In this document: positions 1 through 10,105 of the stretch, one piece after another
Position numbering within the stretch: the stretch's first letter is position 1
Layout: each line of letters starts with the position of its first letter
Origin: an uncultured Clostridium sp.
GTDB taxonomy: Bacteria > Bacillota > Clostridia > TANB77 > CAG-508
Assembly: GCA_948473335.1 (NCBI GenBank)
Contig: CAOKXF010000010.1
Coordinates: 1-64,000 of the forward strand
DNA length: 64,000 nucleotides
Direction of reading: 5' to 3'
Translations under genes and position numbers: made by a program
Notes under the pieces: model-generated
The model's input: only the letters and a program-made list of their open reading frames with translations
Databases searched by the model: none
What the model was told of the DNA's origin: nothing

Positions 1-160
1 TCACTTCTTTGTCTTTTTTATTACATTTATTTTTCAAGTCTTTTTATAGTTATAGATTATTCAGTCTTTTAGACTTGGTTTATTTACTATTTTTAGCTTT
101 TACGCTTCTATTTCCCTATGTTTTTTCTTGTTTTGTAATAATCCTATTCTCCAACCAATC

Positions 161-207
161 AAAAAATCTGCTAATACTTATTTTATAAGTATTAGCAAAT
201 TTTTTTA
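161..207. terminator. Bidirectional terminator after polC
   Basis: A perfect 12-bp inverted repeat (169-180 with 186-197, 5-base loop) is flanked by a T run on the + strand and an A run at 161-166, so it can end transcription from both sides. It lies just past the polC stop codon. The rest of 1-304 shows no gene. Confidence 0.75.
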
Positions 208-304
208 ATTTTCTATATTTTTTACTGTCTTTATTCTCGTTATATTATCTATTTTATTTCTACTTTCAAAATAAAAATAATAATTAACCTTTATTAATAC
301 ATCT

Positions 305-3300
305 TTATCCAAACAAACTCAACTGATTACTCTCAGGCATACCCTTCAAACAACCAAAAGCACGAAGTAAATCAATAACTGAGGCACCAATTTTAGCACG
401 AATTCTTAAATCATCTATTGACATAAATATTCCATCTTTTTTTGCATCTTCAATTCCTTCTGCTGCAACTGTTCCCAAACCTGGTATACTATTAACTGGT
501 GGTCTTATTTTACCTTCTTCTATTTTAAATTTTGTTGAATGTGATTTATACAAATCAATTGGTAAAAACTCAAAACCTCTTTCATACATCTCATGTACAA
601 TTTCTAAATCATCATACATATCTTTATCTTTCTGAGTTGCATCATTTCCCATCATGTCAATTTCTTTCATCTTATTTTTGACTTTTTCATCTCCGAAAAT
701 CATAACCTCACTATCAAATGCTTTAGCTCTTATTGTAAAGTATGCAGCATAATACGCTAATGGTTGATGTACTTTAAACCATGCTATCCTGAATGCATTT
801 GTAACATATGCAGCAGCATGTGCCTTAGGAAACATGTACTTAATCTTTTCACATGATTTTATATACCACTCTGGTACATTTTTTTCTCTCATCATAGTTT
901 TATATTCTTCCCATTTAGCAAGATCACTTAATGCTTTTCCTTTACGCACAGTTTCCATTATTTTGAATGCTGGATTTGGTTCTAATCCTTGTTTTATAAG
1001 ATATATCATAATATCATCTCTACAACATATTGCCTCATTTAATGTAACTGTTCCATCTTGTATTAGAGTTTGCGCATTTCCTAACCATACATCTGTACCA
1101 TGTGATAATCCTGATATACGTATCAATTCATCAAATGTTGTTGGTTTTGTATCTATCAACATGCCACGTACAAACTTAGTTCCAAATTCTGGTATTCCAA
1201 AGCTTCCTACCTCTGAATGTATTTGCTCTGGAGTTACTCCTAGTGCTGTCGTTGATCTAAATATTGACATTGTTTCTTTGTCATCTAATGGCACTTTTGT
1301 TGGGTCTATTCCTGTTAAATCTTGCAACATTCTTATTACTGTAGGATCGTCATGTCCTAGAATATCTAATTTTAATAAATTTTCATCTATTGAGTGATAG
1401 TCAAAATGGGTTGTTACTATATCTGAATTTGGGTCATCTGCTGGATGTTGTACTGGACAAAATTCATATATTTCTCTACCTTTTGGTACTACTATTATTC
1501 CTCCAGGGTGTTGTCCTGTTGTTCTTTTAATTCCTGTGCATCCTACTGATAATCTTGTTGTTTCTGCTTTTGTTATTGGAATATGTCTTTCCTCAAAATA
1601 TTTTTTTACATATCCAAATGCTGTTTTTTCAGCTACTGTTCCTATTGTTCCTGCTTTATATGTTGTTCCTTTTCCAAATATTACTTCTGTATATTTGTGT
1701 GCTTTTGCTTGGTACTCTCCAGAAAAGTTCAAATCTATATCTGGCTCTTTATCTCCATTAAATCCTAAGAATGTTTCAAATGGTATATCTAATCCATCTT
1801 TTGCTAATTGTTCTCCACATTTTGGACATTGCTTATCTGGTAAGTCAAATCCATTTTTATATCCATAATCTGTAAAATCTGAATATTTGCATTTTGGACA
1901 TCTATAATGTGGTGGCAATGAATTTACTTCTGTAATTCCTGTCATATTTGCTACAAATGATGATCCTACTGAACCTCTTGAACCTACTATATATCCATCT
2001 TCATTTGATTTCCATACTAATTTTTGTGCTATTATATACATTACTGAAAATCCATTTTTTATTATTGAGTCTAATTCTTTATCTAACCTCGTTTGTACTA
2101 TTTCTGGTAATTGTTCTCCATATAGCTCATGTGCTTTTGTATATGCTATATCTTTTATTGTTTGCTCACAACCAGGAATATGTGGTGGACACTTTTCAAG
2201 TGATATTGGACTTATCTTTTCACACATATCTGCTATCTTATTTGTGTTTGTTACTACAACTTCGTATGCCTTTTCTTCTCCTAAATAGCTGAATTCCTTT
2301 AACATTTCTTCTGTTGTTCGTAAATACAATGGTGCTTGATTGTCTGCATCTTTATATCCTTGTCCCGCTTCTAATATTCGTCTATATATTTCATCTTGTG
2401 GATCAATGAAGTGTACATCTCCTGTTGCTACTACTAGTTTGTTTTGTTTTTCTCCTAATTCTATGATTTTTCTGTTAATATCTTTTAGATATTCATAATT
2501 CATTACTTGTTCATTTCTTACTAGATAATCATTATTTCCTAATGGTTGTATTTCAAAATAGTCATAATCTTTTGCTATTTCTTCTATCTCTTCATCTGAT
2601 TTTCCTAATAATATCGCTTGATATAGTTCTCCTTCGCTACATGCGCTACCTAGTATTAATCCTTCTGAATATTTTTTATATAAACTTTTTAATATTCGTG
2701 GTTTTTTATAAAAATAATGCAAATGCGAATATGATATTAATTTATATAAATTTTTAAGTCCTACATAGTCTTTTGCTAATATTATTGCATGATATGTATC
2801 TAGTTTCTTATATGCTTCTTTCTTTGTTTCTGGATTTTGTGCATAATCATCTATATTCTCAACTTTAGTTATTCCTTTTTCTTTTATTTTATCTAACATT
2901 ATTCTAAATACTTTTACAGTTGTGTCTACATCATCTAATGCTCTATGTGCTACTTCAACTTTTATTCCTAGTTCACTTGCTATCTTTCCTAATTTATATT
3001 TTTTCATATTTGGAAATACATCTTTTGCTAATGTTAATGTATCTAAATATGTAAAGTCAAAATCATATCCTAATTCTTTTGCATTGTACTTTAAAAATCC
3101 TATATCAAATTTAGCATTATGCGCTACTAATACTGTTCCTTTTATAAAGTCTAACATTTTAGGAAATACTTTATCTATTGTTTCTGCATCTTTTACCATA
3201 TCATCTGTTATATTTGTTACCTCTACTACTCTTTGTGGTATTGGTTTTTCTGGATTTACAAAACAACTAAATTCATCTATTACCTCTCCATCTTTATATT

Positions 3301-5233
3301 TCATTATTCCTATTTCTGTTATCTTTTCTGTTTTTGGTGAAAATCCTGTTGTCTCTAAATCTAATACACAATATGTTGTGTCTATACTCTGACCTTTTGG
3401 ATTTGTTACTACTGGCATTTTGTCTGGTGCTAAATATGCCTCTACTCCATAAATTATTTTAATATCTGCTTTTGTCTTTTTTAATAATTTGTGTGCTTCT
3501 GGAAATGCTTGTACTACTCCATGATCTGTTATTGCTATTGATTTCATTCCCCAACTTATTGCTCTTTTTATTAAATCTGTTGCTGATGTCATTGCATCCA
3601 TTTGGCTCATTTGTGTGTGCATATGCAATTCTACTCTTTTTTCGTTTGCATTGTCTTCTCTTTTTTCTTTTTTTATTCCTGTACTTTCTATTATTGTGTT
3701 TGCCATTACTGTTAATTCTCCTGAAAAGCTATCCATCTGTGCTGTTCCTGATATTTTCACTCCTTTTACTTTTCCCATTCTTCCAATTATTTTTTTTGCA
3801 TTATTTTTCTCTAAAAATGCTTTACAAGTTAATGTGCTTGTTCCATCATATAAATCAAAACTTAATAGCGTTTTTCCTGATTTTAATTCTCTGTCTTCCA
3901 TATATATAATTTCACCATCTAATGAAATTTGTCCATCTTCTGCTGTTAAGTCTTTCACTTTTACTAATCTTTCTTTTATTTCTATATTTTTTCCTAATAT
4001 TAATGGTGTATCTTCTTCAGCTTCTTCTGGCATTTCTGGTATGTCTGTTTCTGTTGCTATTATTGTATTTGTTATTATTGTTACGTCTCCTGCATATGTA
4101 TCCAATTGTGCTTTTCCAGTTGTTTTTATTGTTTTTGCATTTTGTATTTTTTCCGTTACTTCTTTTCCTTCTTCTATATCTTTTGTGAATGATTTGCATA
4201 TTATTAACCCTGTTCCATCATATACTTCATATATTATCATTCCTTTTCCTGTTCGTGTTTCTTTACATTCACAACTGATTATTCTTCCTTCTATCGTTAT
4301 TCTTCCACTTTCCGCATTTATTTGTTTTATTTCTACAAGTTTTTCTTTTGCTCTTGTAGCTTTTCCCATTATATAATATTCACTTTCTTCTATTATAGAA
4401 CATTCTATATCTTCTGGTATATATTCTCCTTCTTCTGGTAATGGTATGCCATCCATTGCTTGGTTATACTCATTTTCTTCTATTCTTTTATCTCCTACAT
4501 TTTGCATATCATATGTATTTTCTTTGTGTTCATATTCTTGTAAATTATTTTTGTATTGTTCTTCTTTATCATATCTTACTATTTCTTTTGCATGTTCTAC
4601 TACTTCTTCTAATATTTTCTTATTTTGTTCTTCTAGTTCTCTTTCTTCTTGTTCTGTTAGTTTTTCATATAGGTTTATTTTATATGTCTTTCCAAATAAA
4701 TTTTTTATTACATTTTCTAATTCTTTGTCTAACTTCCTTGTTTTTAAGAAGTCTGCTCCTTTTATATGCATATTTACATTTATTTCTTCTTCTGTCACTT
4801 CTATCATACTTTTTAATAATAACATTGGTTTCATTAATGGATATTTATGTGTCATATATGCTATTATATTTTTCCATTCTTGCTGTATTTCATTTATTTG
4901 TACAGAATCATCATATTTTATTATTACATTTATTTGTTGAAATGCAAATCTTTCTTTTAAAAAACTTTCAAAATACCATATCTCTTTTATTTCTAAATAC
5001 ACATCTGATTGTAATTCTATTTCTAGTGTACTTTTTTTCTTTGTTATACTCATTTTTCGTATCTTGGCTTTTTGTATATTACTTTGTACTTGGTAATCAC
5101 TAAATACTTCTTTTACTTGTTTTAATGTAGTTGCTTCTGTTTTTTCTTTTTGCTCCTTTTTTTGTCCTACTTTTTGCTCAGCTTTTTGTTCTACTTTTTC
5201 TAATTTCTCTACTGTTTCTTTTTGTTCTGCCAT
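305..5233 (-). CDS. polC: DNA polymerase III PolC (Gram-positive replicative polymerase) with duplicated OB fold
   Basis: This is the replicative DNA polymerase with built-in proofreading. Visible in order are an N-terminal region rich in Lys and Glu, two tandem OB-fold copies (about residues 286-400 and 408-520), a PHP domain starting at ELHMHTQMS (about 532), a DEDDh exonuclease inserted at VLDLETTGF (about 620-780), two CPKC zinc-type motifs (about 1111-1145), the catalytic PDIDLNF motif (about 1163), and a C-terminal QLSLF clamp-binding motif at the very end. At 1642 aa it is longer than the roughly 1440 aa usual for Bacillus PolC, largely because the OB domain is present twice and the N-terminus is extended. 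The ATG at 5233 follows an AAAGGAG site. It stands alone, with its own promoter upstream and a terminator downstream. Identity is certain. Confidence 0.98.
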   Translation of the reverse strand: MAEQKETVEKLEKVEQKAEQKVGQKKEQKEKTEATTLKQVKEVFSDYQVQSNIQKAKIRKMSITKKKSTLEIELQSDVYLEIKEIWYFESFLKERFAFQQINVIIKYDDSVQINEIQQEWKNIIAYMTHKYPLMKPMLLLKSMIEVTEEEINVNMHIKGADFLKTRKLDKELENVIKNLFGKTYKINLYEKLTEQEERELEEQNKKILEEVVEHAKEIVRYDKEEQYKNNLQEYEHKENTYDMQNVGDKRIEENEYNQAMDGIPLPEEGEYIPEDIECSIIEESEYYIMGKATRAKEKLVEIKQINAESGRITIEGRIISCECKETRTGKGMIIYEVYDGTGLIICKSFTKDIEEGKEVTEKIQNAKTIKTTGKAQLDTYAGDVTIITNTIIATETDIPEMPEEAEEDTPLILGKNIEIKERLVKVKDLTAEDGQISLDGEIIYMEDRELKSGKTLLSFDLYDGTSTLTCKAFLEKNNAKKIIGRMGKVKGVKISGTAQMDSFSGELTVMANTIIESTGIKKEKREDNANEKRVELHMHTQMSQMDAMTSATDLIKRAISWGMKSIAITDHGVVQAFPEAHKLLKKTKADIKIIYGVEAYLAPDKMPVVTNPKGQSIDTTYCVLDLETTGFSPKTEKITEIGIMKYKDGEVIDEFSCFVNPEKPIPQRVVEVTNITDDMVKDAETIDKVFPKMLDFIKGTVLVAHNAKFDIGFLKYNAKELGYDFDFTYLDTLTLAKDVFPNMKKYKLGKIASELGIKVEVAHRALDDVDTTVKVFRIMLDKIKEKGITKVENIDDYAQNPETKKEAYKKLDTYHAIILAKDYVGLKNLYKLISYSHLHYFYKKPRILKSLYKKYSEGLILGSACSEGELYQAILLGKSDEEIEEIAKDYDYFEIQPLGNNDYLVRNEQVMNYEYLKDINRKIIELGEKQNKLVVATGDVHFIDPQDEIYRRILEAGQGYKDADNQAPLYLRTTEEMLKEFSYLGEEKAYEVVVTNTNKIADMCEKISPISLEKCPPHIPGCEQTIKDIAYTKAHELYGEQLPEIVQTRLDKELDSIIKNGFSVMYIIAQKLVWKSNEDGYIVGSRGSVGSSFVANMTGITEVNSLPPHYRCPKCKYSDFTDYGYKNGFDLPDKQCPKCGEQLAKDGLDIPFETFLGFNGDKEPDIDLNFSGEYQAKAHKYTEVIFGKGTTYKAGTIGTVAEKTAFGYVKKYFEERHIPITKAETTRLSVGCTGIKRTTGQHPGGIIVVPKGREIYEFCPVQHPADDPNSDIVTTHFDYHSIDENLLKLDILGHDDPTVIRMLQDLTGIDPTKVPLDDKETMSIFRSTTALGVTPEQIHSEVGSFGIPEFGTKFVRGMLIDTKPTTFDELIRISGLSHGTDVWLGNAQTLIQDGTVTLNEAICCRDDIMIYLIKQGLEPNPAFKIMETVRKGKALSDLAKWEEYKTMMREKNVPEWYIKSCEKIKYMFPKAHAAAYVTNAFRIAWFKVHQPLAYYAAYFTIRAKAFDSEVMIFGDEKVKNKMKEIDMMGNDATQKDKDMYDDLEIVHEMYERGFEFLPIDLYKSHSTKFKIEEGKIRPPVNSIPGLGTVAAEGIEDAKKDGIFMSIDDLRIRAKIGASVIDLLRAFGCLKGMPESNQLSLFG

Positions 5234-5304
5234 TTTATTCGCTCCTTTGCTTGCTCTATCATTTCTCCTTTTCCTTTGTTTTCTCTATTTCTTTACTTTT
5301 CGTT

Positions 5305-5333
5305 ATTATATAATTTTATTATGAAATGTACAA
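5305..5333 (-). promoter_or_regulatory. polC promoter
   Basis: On the minus strand, TTGTAC (5328-5333) lies 17 bases from a perfect TATAAT (5305-5310), about 70 bases before the polC start codon. This is a housekeeping sigma-type promoter by sequence only. Confidence 0.65.
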
Positions 5334-5482
5334 GTTATTCGAATAAAATTTCCAATAATTTAGGTTATATAATTTAGGAAATTTATATATAAATTAGAAT
5401 TACTATATCTACAAAAATCCATATCTTTTCTATTCGTAACTGTTTATTTTTTATATCTTCGCTTTTTTCCTCCATTCTTTTG

Positions 5483-5832
5483 TTTTCCGCTTATATCAAC
5501 TATTTTACTAATAGGCGCGGATATGCGCCTATTAGCTAACAAGCTACTTTTTTATTTTTTTATCATCTTCTTCTCTTCCTTTTCTTTTATTTTTCCGCTT
5601 ATTTCAACTGTTTTACTAATGGGCGCGGATATGCTCCTATTAGCTAACAAGGTGTTTTTTTGGTTTTTTATTTTTTATACCATCATCTCTCTTTCTCTTC
5701 CTTTCTTTTATCTTTCCGCTTATATCAACTGTTTTACTAATGGGCGCAGATATGCGCCTATTAGCTAACAAGGTGTTTTTTTGGTTTTTTATTTTTTATA
5801 CCATCTTCTCTCCTTCTCTTCCTTTCCTCATA
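5483..5832. repeat. Three tandem ~110-120-bp repeats, each with a GGCGC hairpin
   Basis: Three imperfect direct repeats begin at about 5483, 5591 and 5712. Each has a conserved head (CCGCTTATATCAACTG-like), an 11-bp inverted repeat (5508-5535, 5616-5643, 5737-5764) whose GGCGC/GCGCC core is GC-rich in an otherwise AT-rich gap, then GCTAACAAG and long T runs. A related single hairpin is at 23941-23970. There is no convincing coding content. Function is unknown; hairpins followed by T runs on the + strand could act as terminators, but no + strand gene precedes them. Confidence 0.85.
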
Positions 5833-5935
5833 TAATATATTTCTTTTATGTTTCTTTTTTACTCATTATTGTTTTCTAATGGAAACAGATATTAAACTTA
5901 ATTATAAAAATTAATTGCAAAATGAAAAATATGTA

Positions 5936-5964
5936 TTGAAAAAAATGTCTAAATTTAATATAAT
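5936..5964 (+). promoter_or_regulatory. Promoter for the 6003 gene
   Basis: TTGAAA (5936-5941) and a perfect TATAAT (5959-5964) are separated by 17 bases and precede the gene at 6003. The ribosome binding site GGAAGGGG lies at 5989-5996. Confidence 0.75.
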
Positions 5965-6002
5965 ATGTCTATAATAAATTTTAAAAATGGAAGGGGATTT
6001 AT

Positions 6003-6617
6003 ATGGAAAACGAAAACACACAACCAAATCAAGCACCAAATGGATTAAATGGAAAAGGAATACTATCAACAATTACTAATTTTGTAAAATCTAATACTAG
6101 ATTAGTAATAATAGCTGTTGCTATTGTTATAGCATTGATTTTATTAATCGCAATAATCTCAAATGCAACAAGTGGTCCTAAACAAGCTGTAAAAAATTAC
6201 ATTTCAGCTATGAATAAAATGAGTGCAGACAAAATGTTGTCTTCAATGGACATTAAAGCATCTATAGCTTACTATACTTGCTATAGCAGATCATCAGATT
6301 TCAGTGAGACAGAATTTAAAAAAGAATATAAAAAAATAAAAAATTCTGATGTCAAAGATTTTAAAGAATCTTTCAAAGATACTATGGAAGGCTCTCTAGA
6401 AGCTCTAAAAGAAGGAGATTATTCTTATAAATTATTAGAAATCAAAGAAGTAGAAAAACTAGAAAACTGCAAAAATCTTTATAATGTTGAAGCAAAAGTA
6501 AGAATGAAATATAAAGATGAAGATGGAGATAAACAAGATATTACAAATACAATAAACTTAATCGTTTATAAAAATAAAATTGTAACTGTAGATTTAAATA
6601 GTCTATTAGATGATTAA
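6003..6617 (+). CDS. Small membrane-anchored protein of unknown function
   Basis: The 204-aa product has a short polar N-terminus rich in Asn and Gln, one hydrophobic segment (about residues 33-52) and a roughly 145-residue lysine/glutamate-rich domain expected outside the membrane. The region after the membrane segment (GPKQAVKNYISAMNK onward) resembles the NTF2-like domains often found behind a single anchor in Firmicutes, but this is a fold-level impression, not a family match. It has its own promoter and strong ribosome binding site and is followed by two hairpins, so it looks monocistronic. No function can be assigned. Confidence 0.85.
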   Translation: MENENTQPNQAPNGLNGKGILSTITNFVKSNTRLVIIAVAIVIALILLIAIISNATSGPKQAVKNYISAMNKMSADKMLSSMDIKASIAYYTCYSRSSDFSETEFKKEYKKIKNSDVKDFKESFKDTMEGSLEALKEGDYSYKLLEIKEVEKLENCKNLYNVEAKVRMKYKDEDGDKQDITNTINLIVYKNKIVTVDLNSLLDD

Positions 6618-6638
6618 AAATAAGAAATAAAATTTTCT

Positions 6639-6725
6639 CAGGAAGCTTATCATAATAATAGATGACTTCCTGGAGTATAAAATAAAAAATGTATAGCTTA
6701 AATCTTATAAGTTATGCATTTTTTT
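6639..6725 (+). terminator. Tandem hairpins ending the 6003 gene
   Basis: A first hairpin (CAGGAAG 6639-6645 with CTTCCTG 6666-6672) is followed by a second, wobble-containing stem (6689-6700 with 6708-6719) that runs directly into a T run at 6719-6725. The second has the form of an intrinsic terminator. Confidence 0.7.
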
Positions 6726-6769
6726 ATTAAATACGTTTATACTAATTTATAAAGATAGGAGATGGTAAA

Positions 6770-9376
6770 ATGTCTATTCCAAAAGAAAATGTCAATGTAC
6801 GTGAAATTTATGGAAAAGATTGTATTACTCCAAAAGAACAATTTATACTTAATAGAAATGTCAATTTGAAAGGACTTACAAATACAGAAGTAGAAGAGAA
6901 TATAAAAAAATATGGTTTTAATGAAATAGATCAAGCAAAACCAAAAAAATGGTACAATTATTTTTTAGAAAGTTTATTCAGCCCATTTAATTGTATTTTA
7001 TTGGGCATTATTCTTGTTCTTTGGTATACAGATGTTATCCTTTTAGATGTTCCTAGTTATGCAAATATTGTAGTTATTATTGTATTAGTATTAGCTAGTA
7101 CCTTATTAGACTTTTTTGAAGAATTTCGTTCTAATAAAGCAGCAGAAAAACTTAAAAATTTAGTTGCAACAAATTCTATAGTTATTAGAGAAGGAAAAGA
7201 AATATCTATAAGTATGAAAAATATAGCTATTGGTGATATTATTGTTCTTAATGCTGGCAGTATGATTCCTGCTGATTTAAGACTTATAGAAGCAAAAGAT
7301 TTATATGTAGGTCAGTCTTCTTTAACAGGTGAATCTGACTCTGTTAAAAAATTAGTAAATTCCGAATTATCATCTAATGATATAGATAGTATTTCAGACT
7401 TAGATACTATATGTTTTATGGGAACAAATGTTATCAGTGGTAGTGCAACTGGTGTTGTTATAAAAACTGGTAATGATACTTATTTAGGCAAAGTTGCACA
7501 CACATTAACTAATGGTAAACCTAAAACTGCCTTTCAAAAAGGTGTCGAAAGCATAAGTAAACTTTTAATACGTTTTATGCTTATTCTTATTCCAATTGTT
7601 TTCATTTTAAATAGCTGGAAACATGAAACAATAACTGCCTTTACTTTCGCTGTTGCTATTGCAATAGGAATTACCCCTCTTTTGCTACCTGTCATTCTTT
7701 CCTCAAGTTTATCAAAAGGTGCTATAAGAATGTCAAAAAAGAAAACTATTGTTAAGTCTCTTGATTCTATACAGAGCTTTGGTGCGATGAATATCTTATG
7801 TACTGATAAAACAGGAACTTTAACAGAAGATAAAATTGTTCTTGAAAAATATCTTGATATTAAAGGTGAAGAAGATTTACGAGTTTTAAAACATGCTTTT
7901 CTAAATTCTTATTTTCAGACTGGATTAAAAGGAAATATTGATGAAGCAGTTATTAATCGTGGTTTAGAAAATAATATGGGAAAAATGTCTGAAAATTACA
8001 AAAAAATTGATGAAATCCCATTCGACTTTTCCAGAAGACGTTTATCTGTTATTGTTTCTGATGGCAATAAAACGCAAATGATTACAAAAGGTGCTGTTGA
8101 AGAAATTTTAAATATTTGCTCTTTTGTAGATTATAAAGGTCAGGTCTCATCTATGACTAAAGAAATTGCAGATAATATTAAAAAAATTAGCAAAGATTTA
8201 AATAAAAAAGGTCTTAGAATAATTGCTGTTTGTCAAAAAAACAGAGTTGAAAATATCACAAATTTTGACACCTCTGTGGAAAAGGATATGGTACTTATTG
8301 GATTTATCGGTTTCTTGGACCCTCCAAAGGAAAGTGCTAAAAATTCTATTGAAAATTTAAATAATCATGGTATTAGAGTAATTGTTTTGACTGGTGATAA
8401 TGCTGATGTTACCAAATGTGTCTGTGAAAAAGTTAATATTAAATCCAATAATATTATTTTAGGCAATCAAATTGATAAATTGTCTGATATTGCTTTACTA
8501 CGTCTTCTTCGTAAAAACAATATTTTTGCTAAACTTTCTCCTATTCAAAAGGCACGACTTGTCAGGATTTTGAAGGAATCTGGTAACATTGTTGGATATA
8601 TGGGAGATGGTATTAATGATAGTCCTTCGTTAATGAATTCAGATGTTGGAATTTCTGTTGACACTGCTGTTGATATTGCAAAGGAATCAGCTGATATTAT
8701 TTTACTTGAAAAGGACTTGAATGTTTTATTAGATGGGGTTACTGAAGGACGTAAAACCTTCTGTAATTTGATGAAATATATTAAAATGGCAGCAAGTTTC
8801 AATTTTGGTGAAGTAGTTTCTGTAATTATAGCTAGTATTCTTCTTCCATTTTTACCGATTACTCCTATTCAGTTGCTTGTTCAAAGTCTATTATATGACT
8901 TTGGTCAACTAACTTTGCCTTTTGATAATGTTGATAAAGAATACTTACAAACTCCAAAAAGATGGAGTATTTCTAGCTTGAAGAAGTTTATGCTCTTTAT
9001 GGGACCTCTAAGTTCTTCTTTTGATATGATTGTTTTTGCATCCTTATGGTTTATTTTTGGTATTCGTCAAGCTGCTATCTTCCAAACTGTATGGTTTTCT
9101 TATGGAGTAGTTTCAAATTTAGTAGGTATGCACATTATACGTACAGCCAAAGTTCCTTTTGTACAGAGTAATGCTAATAAAATGGTATATTTTTCTTCTA
9201 TTTCACTTAGTATTATTGCCATTATAGTTCCATTTACCTGGCTTGGAAGAGTTATTGGATTAGTTGCTATTCCTCTAAAATATTTGTCTATTATTATTTT
9301 AGTACCTATTCTTTATTGCATTGTTGCTCTATTTGCTAAAAAAATATATATAAGAAAATATGGAGAATGGATTTAA
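6770..9376 (+). CDS. mgtA: Magnesium-translocating P-type ATPase (MgtA/MgtB-like)
   Basis: This is a P3B-type cation pump of 868 aa, expected to import Mg2+ using ATP. The sequence shows the TGES actuator motif (about residue 184), the phosphorylated Asp in the DKTGT motif (about 346), the GDGIND hinge motif (about 612) and roughly ten membrane segments. The stretch after DKTGT and the late LLYDFGQLTLPFDN motif are typical of MgtA rather than of Ca2+ pumps. The ATG at 6770 follows AGGAG. It stands alone between terminators. No long structured leader such as an M-box precedes it (the gap is about 150 bases, mostly the previous terminator), so riboswitch control is not evident. Confidence 0.93.
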   Translation: MSIPKENVNVREIYGKDCITPKEQFILNRNVNLKGLTNTEVEENIKKYGFNEIDQAKPKKWYNYFLESLFSPFNCILLGIILVLWYTDVILLDVPSYANIVVIIVLVLASTLLDFFEEFRSNKAAEKLKNLVATNSIVIREGKEISISMKNIAIGDIIVLNAGSMIPADLRLIEAKDLYVGQSSLTGESDSVKKLVNSELSSNDIDSISDLDTICFMGTNVISGSATGVVIKTGNDTYLGKVAHTLTNGKPKTAFQKGVESISKLLIRFMLILIPIVFILNSWKHETITAFTFAVAIAIGITPLLLPVILSSSLSKGAIRMSKKKTIVKSLDSIQSFGAMNILCTDKTGTLTEDKIVLEKYLDIKGEEDLRVLKHAFLNSYFQTGLKGNIDEAVINRGLENNMGKMSENYKKIDEIPFDFSRRRLSVIVSDGNKTQMITKGAVEEILNICSFVDYKGQVSSMTKEIADNIKKISKDLNKKGLRIIAVCQKNRVENITNFDTSVEKDMVLIGFIGFLDPPKESAKNSIENLNNHGIRVIVLTGDNADVTKCVCEKVNIKSNNIILGNQIDKLSDIALLRLLRKNNIFAKLSPIQKARLVRILKESGNIVGYMGDGINDSPSLMNSDVGISVDTAVDIAKESADIILLEKDLNVLLDGVTEGRKTFCNLMKYIKMAASFNFGEVVSVIIASILLPFLPITPIQLLVQSLLYDFGQLTLPFDNVDKEYLQTPKRWSISSLKKFMLFMGPLSSSFDMIVFASLWFIFGIRQAAIFQTVWFSYGVVSNLVGMHIIRTAKVPFVQSNANKMVYFSSISLSIIAIIVPFTWLGRVIGLVAIPLKYLSIIILVPILYCIVALFAKKIYIRKYGEWI

Positions 9377-9446
9377 TTTTGCTATATATTATCTATGTTT
9401 ATTGATATTAAATAAATTTTGTACCTTTAATGTACAAATACTATCA

Positions 9447-9836
9447 TTATATTAAATTTGTAAATGCAGACACTATCTTAGGAGCGAATATTATTATTCC
9501 TATTATTGCAGAAATAATAGCTTGAATTAATACCGCTCCTGCAGATACATCTTTTGCTATTCTAGCTTTTTCATTAATTTCTGGCATTGCTATATCTACT
9601 ACTGTTTCTATTGCTGTGTTAAATAATTCTGCTGATATTACAACACCAAATAATATTAAACATATTATCCACTCTGTTTTACTTATTTTTAATACTATTC
9701 CTAAGATTACTACTATTACTACAGCTAATATATGTATTTTCATATTTCGTTCTTCTTTAAATCCTGTTATTATTCCGCTTATAGCATATTTAAAACTATT
9801 TACTATTTTTTTAGGTTCATTTTTTATTTTGTTCAT
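9447..9836 (-). CDS. dgkA: Undecaprenol/diacylglycerol kinase family membrane protein
   Basis: This small integral membrane lipid kinase has 129 aa. In Gram-positive bacteria this family mainly phosphorylates undecaprenol for cell-wall carrier recycling. The sequence has an N-terminal amphipathic start (SFKYAISGIITGFKEERN), three hydrophobic segments, the signature AELFNTAIE and the KDVSAGAV motif, all diagnostic. Length matches the family. The ATG at 9836 follows AAAAAGGAG. It is convergent with mgtA; only a weak 7-bp hairpin without a T run lies between the two. Confidence 0.93.
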   Translation of the reverse strand: MNKIKNEPKKIVNSFKYAISGIITGFKEERNMKIHILAVVIVVILGIVLKISKTEWIICLILFGVVISAELFNTAIETVVDIAMPEINEKARIAKDVSAGAVLIQAIISAIIGIIIFAPKIVSAFTNLI

Positions 9837-10040
9837 TTATGTTTTTCTCCTTTTTGTTTACATTATATACTTATATATTTGCTTTTTCAACAATATTATG
9901 TCTGTATTCGCTTTTATATTCTTGCAAAAGTTATCTATTATATTAATTTAGTTTCTTAGAGTATTTATTATTTGATTCATACTTAATTACAATAATTAGC
10001 AAGCTCTCTAAAATAGAAATCCTCATCACTCTAGAGTTAA

Positions 10041-10075
10041 AATAAAAGCGGAAATCATTGATTTCCACTTTTATT
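10041..10075 (-). terminator. Terminator after ndoA
   Basis: A long interrupted inverted repeat (8 bp plus 7-8 bp arms, one mismatch) sits about 30 bases past the ndoA stop, with a short T-rich tail on the minus strand. Confidence 0.6.
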
Positions 10076-10105
10076 CTGCCAACCTATATTTACATATATA
10101 ACAAA

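Noticed and set aside
834..4940. Several + strand open frames opposite polC
   Set aside because: They are low-complexity Leu/Phe/Ser frames on the reverse strand of a certain gene, with no ribosome binding sites. The same applies to frames opposite the giant surface genes.
5523..5768. 81-aa + strand frame within the tandem repeats
   Set aside because: Composition is repetitive Phe/Leu/Ser from the T-rich repeats; the coding frame is not kept between units and there is no ribosome binding site.
6673..6769. M-box (Mg2+) riboswitch before mgtA
   Set aside because: The space is under 100 bases after the preceding hairpins and shows no M-box-like structure.
9418..9438. Terminator between mgtA and dgkA
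   Set aside because: Only a 7-bp AT-rich hairpin without a T run; too weak to call.
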